Source: Rhodobacter sp. CZR27 (GTDB lineage: Bacteria; Pseudomonadota; Alphaproteobacteria; Rhodobacterales; Rhodobacteraceae). Taken from it: 64,000 nt of DNA. The stretch is taken from positions 2,628,501 through 2,692,500 of the forward strand of contig NZ_CP023548.1 of assembly GCF_002407205.1 (NCBI RefSeq), given 5' to 3'. This document shows, one piece after another, positions 63,259-64,000 of this stretch (within the stretch, counting starts at the first letter, position 1; each line of letters starts with the position of its first letter). Below the pieces are notes generated by a model, which had not been told where the DNA came from, did no database searches, and worked only from the letters and a program-made list of their open reading frames with translations. The position numbers and the translations under genes were made by a program.

Positions 63259-64000
63259 CTACTTCGTCACGGCCGCGAAGGAGTTGTCGTTGAACGACGG
63301 CCCGATCACGTAGCCCTCGACGTTCTTGCGCATCGCTACCACCTCGGACTCCTGGAACATGATGACGAAGGGCGAGGTCTTCAGCACCTCCTCCTGCATC
63401 TCGCGATACATCTGCGCGCGCTTCTCGGTATCGCGCTCCAGCACCGCGGCATCGGCCTTGGCGGTCAGCTCCGGGATCTCCCAGGCGTTGCGCCAGGCCA
63501 GCGGCTTCGAGGCGGCAGTGTCCGAGTTGTCGGGGTTCTGCGCGAAGGTCGCGTTGGTGTGCGGGTCCTGGTAGTCCGGCCCCCACTGGCCGATGTAGAT
63601 GTCATGCGTGCGGGCGCGGTATTTCTCCAGCGTCTGGCCGCCGTCGCCGGGGATGATCTCGATCGTGATCCCGGCCTGCGCCATGGTCTGCTGGATCGCC
63701 TGCGCGATCGAGGTCACCTCGGGCGTGTTGCGTGTGTCCATCGTCACGGTGAAGCCATCGGGCAGACCGGCCTTCGCCAGCAGTTCCTTGGCCTTTGCCG
63801 GGTCGAAGCTGTAAGGGTTCGAGTCGAGCGCGCCCAGGAAGCCCTCGGGCAGGAAGGTCTGGTGCTTCTTCTTCATGCCCTTCACCAGCGTCTCGGCGAT
63901 GGCGTCGTAGTCGACGAGCCACTTCATCGCCTCGCGCACCTCGGGCTTGGCGAGATACTCGTTCTTCTGGTTCAGGCCGAGGTAGAAGATCGTGCCCTTC
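63259..64000 (-). CDS. Peptide ABC transporter substrate-binding protein (5' end beyond window)
   Basis: C-terminal 246 residues of an SBP_bac_5 family periplasmic binding protein: TIFYLGLNQKNEYLAKPEVREAMKWLVDYDAIAETLVKG, then SFDPAKAKELLAKAGLPDGFTVTM and DIYIGQWGPDYQDPHTN, ending SFNDNSFAAVTK. The remaining N-terminal half and signal peptide lie beyond the right edge. First gene of the leftward operon with two permeases, two ATPases and an M19 dipeptidase. DPxxN-type segment and YxxDPH suggest peptide or opine ligands. Confidence 0.92.
   Translation of the reverse strand, partial: KGTIFYLGLNQKNEYLAKPEVREAMKWLVDYDAIAETLVKGMKKKHQTFLPEGFLGALDSNPYSFDPAKAKELLAKAGLPDGFTVTMDTRNTPEVTSIAQAIQQTMAQAGITIEIIPGDGGQTLEKYRARTHDIYIGQWGPDYQDPHTNATFAQNPDNSDTAASKPLAWRNAWEIPELTAKADAAVLERDTEKRAQMYREMQEEVLKTSPFVIMFQESEVVAMRKNVEGYVIGPSFNDNSFAAVTK

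Overview
The window is a 64 kb stretch of high-GC chromosome from an alphaproteobacterium, almost certainly a Rhodobacteraceae member (Rhodobacter/Cereibacter-like). The basis is the family-typical neighbourhoods murA-DUF2948-hisD, ribBX-ribH-nusB, hda-ppk1-ppx and lolE-lolD, together with DUF6324, a prolyl-tRNA synthetase without an editing insert, a tRNA-His without an encoded G-1, and an alphaproteobacterial-type LexA box (GTTC-N7-GTTC). Assignment to a genus is inference.

Layout. 1-3.3 kb: murA, DUF2948 and hisD (cut by the left edge), transcribed leftward. 3.4-4.1 kb: tRNA-Thr(GGT) and tRNA-His(GTG) around a 540-base gene-poor gap. 4.1-7.3 kb: GNAT protein, DUF6324, SOS-boxed mmcB, an outer-membrane DUF481 protein with a strongly foldable leader, and a small membrane protein. 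7.5-12 kb: riboflavin genes ribBX, ribH and ribE with nusB, plus a PAP2 membrane protein. 12.1-16.7 kb: capsule export/initiation genes kpsS, an outer-membrane polysaccharide-export lipoprotein and kpsC. 16.7-22.5 kb: MarR regulator, sdhE, aspartate aminotransferase, MATE transporter, methyltransferase, PPK2. 22.8-27.4 kb: LuxR-HTH/alpha-beta-hydrolase fusion, GST, parE. 27.5-33.8 kb: tex, cytochrome c lipoprotein, lolD, lolE, proS. 33.9-41.9 kb, rightward: AI-2E/PerM permease, hda, ppk1, ppx, GNAT, TerB-DnaJ protein, an endonuclease/phosphatase-family protein. 41.9-44.4 kb: cobalamin riboswitch followed by DUF1636, a GHMP-type kinase and threonine-phosphate decarboxylase. 44.5-47.7 kb: complete pqqABCDE, including the 26-residue PqqA. 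47.76-52.92 kb: a small integrated element. 52.9-58.5 kb: LysR regulator, cobQ, a secreted small protein, gltX, zincin-like protein, DUF167. 58.6-64 kb: dipeptide/oligopeptide ABC transporter (partial binding protein, two permeases, two ATPases) ending in an M19 dipeptidase.

The most unusual region is the 5.2 kb element between lysR and pqqA. It has near-identical palindromic cores at both ends and perfectly repeated 12-base candidate arm sites just inside them. It holds a tyrosine integrase frameshifted at a C5 run, two unknown cargo genes, one intact serine recombinase and two decayed relatives, a gene of unknown function, and a 3' tRNA fragment. One core overlaps the lysR stop codon and the other lies about 90 bases upstream of pqqA, so the element appears to have separated a formerly adjacent lysR-pqq pair.

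Metabolic links: the riboswitch operon and cobQ both serve cobamide assembly (aminopropanol-phosphate arm and corrin-ring amidation). PPK1, PPX and PPK2 give polyphosphate synthesis, breakdown and nucleotide phosphorylation. RibBX, RibH and RibE cover three riboflavin steps, while the GTP cyclohydrolase II step must be encoded elsewhere because the C-terminal domain of RibBX lacks its metal ligands. No rRNA and no CRISPR array were seen.
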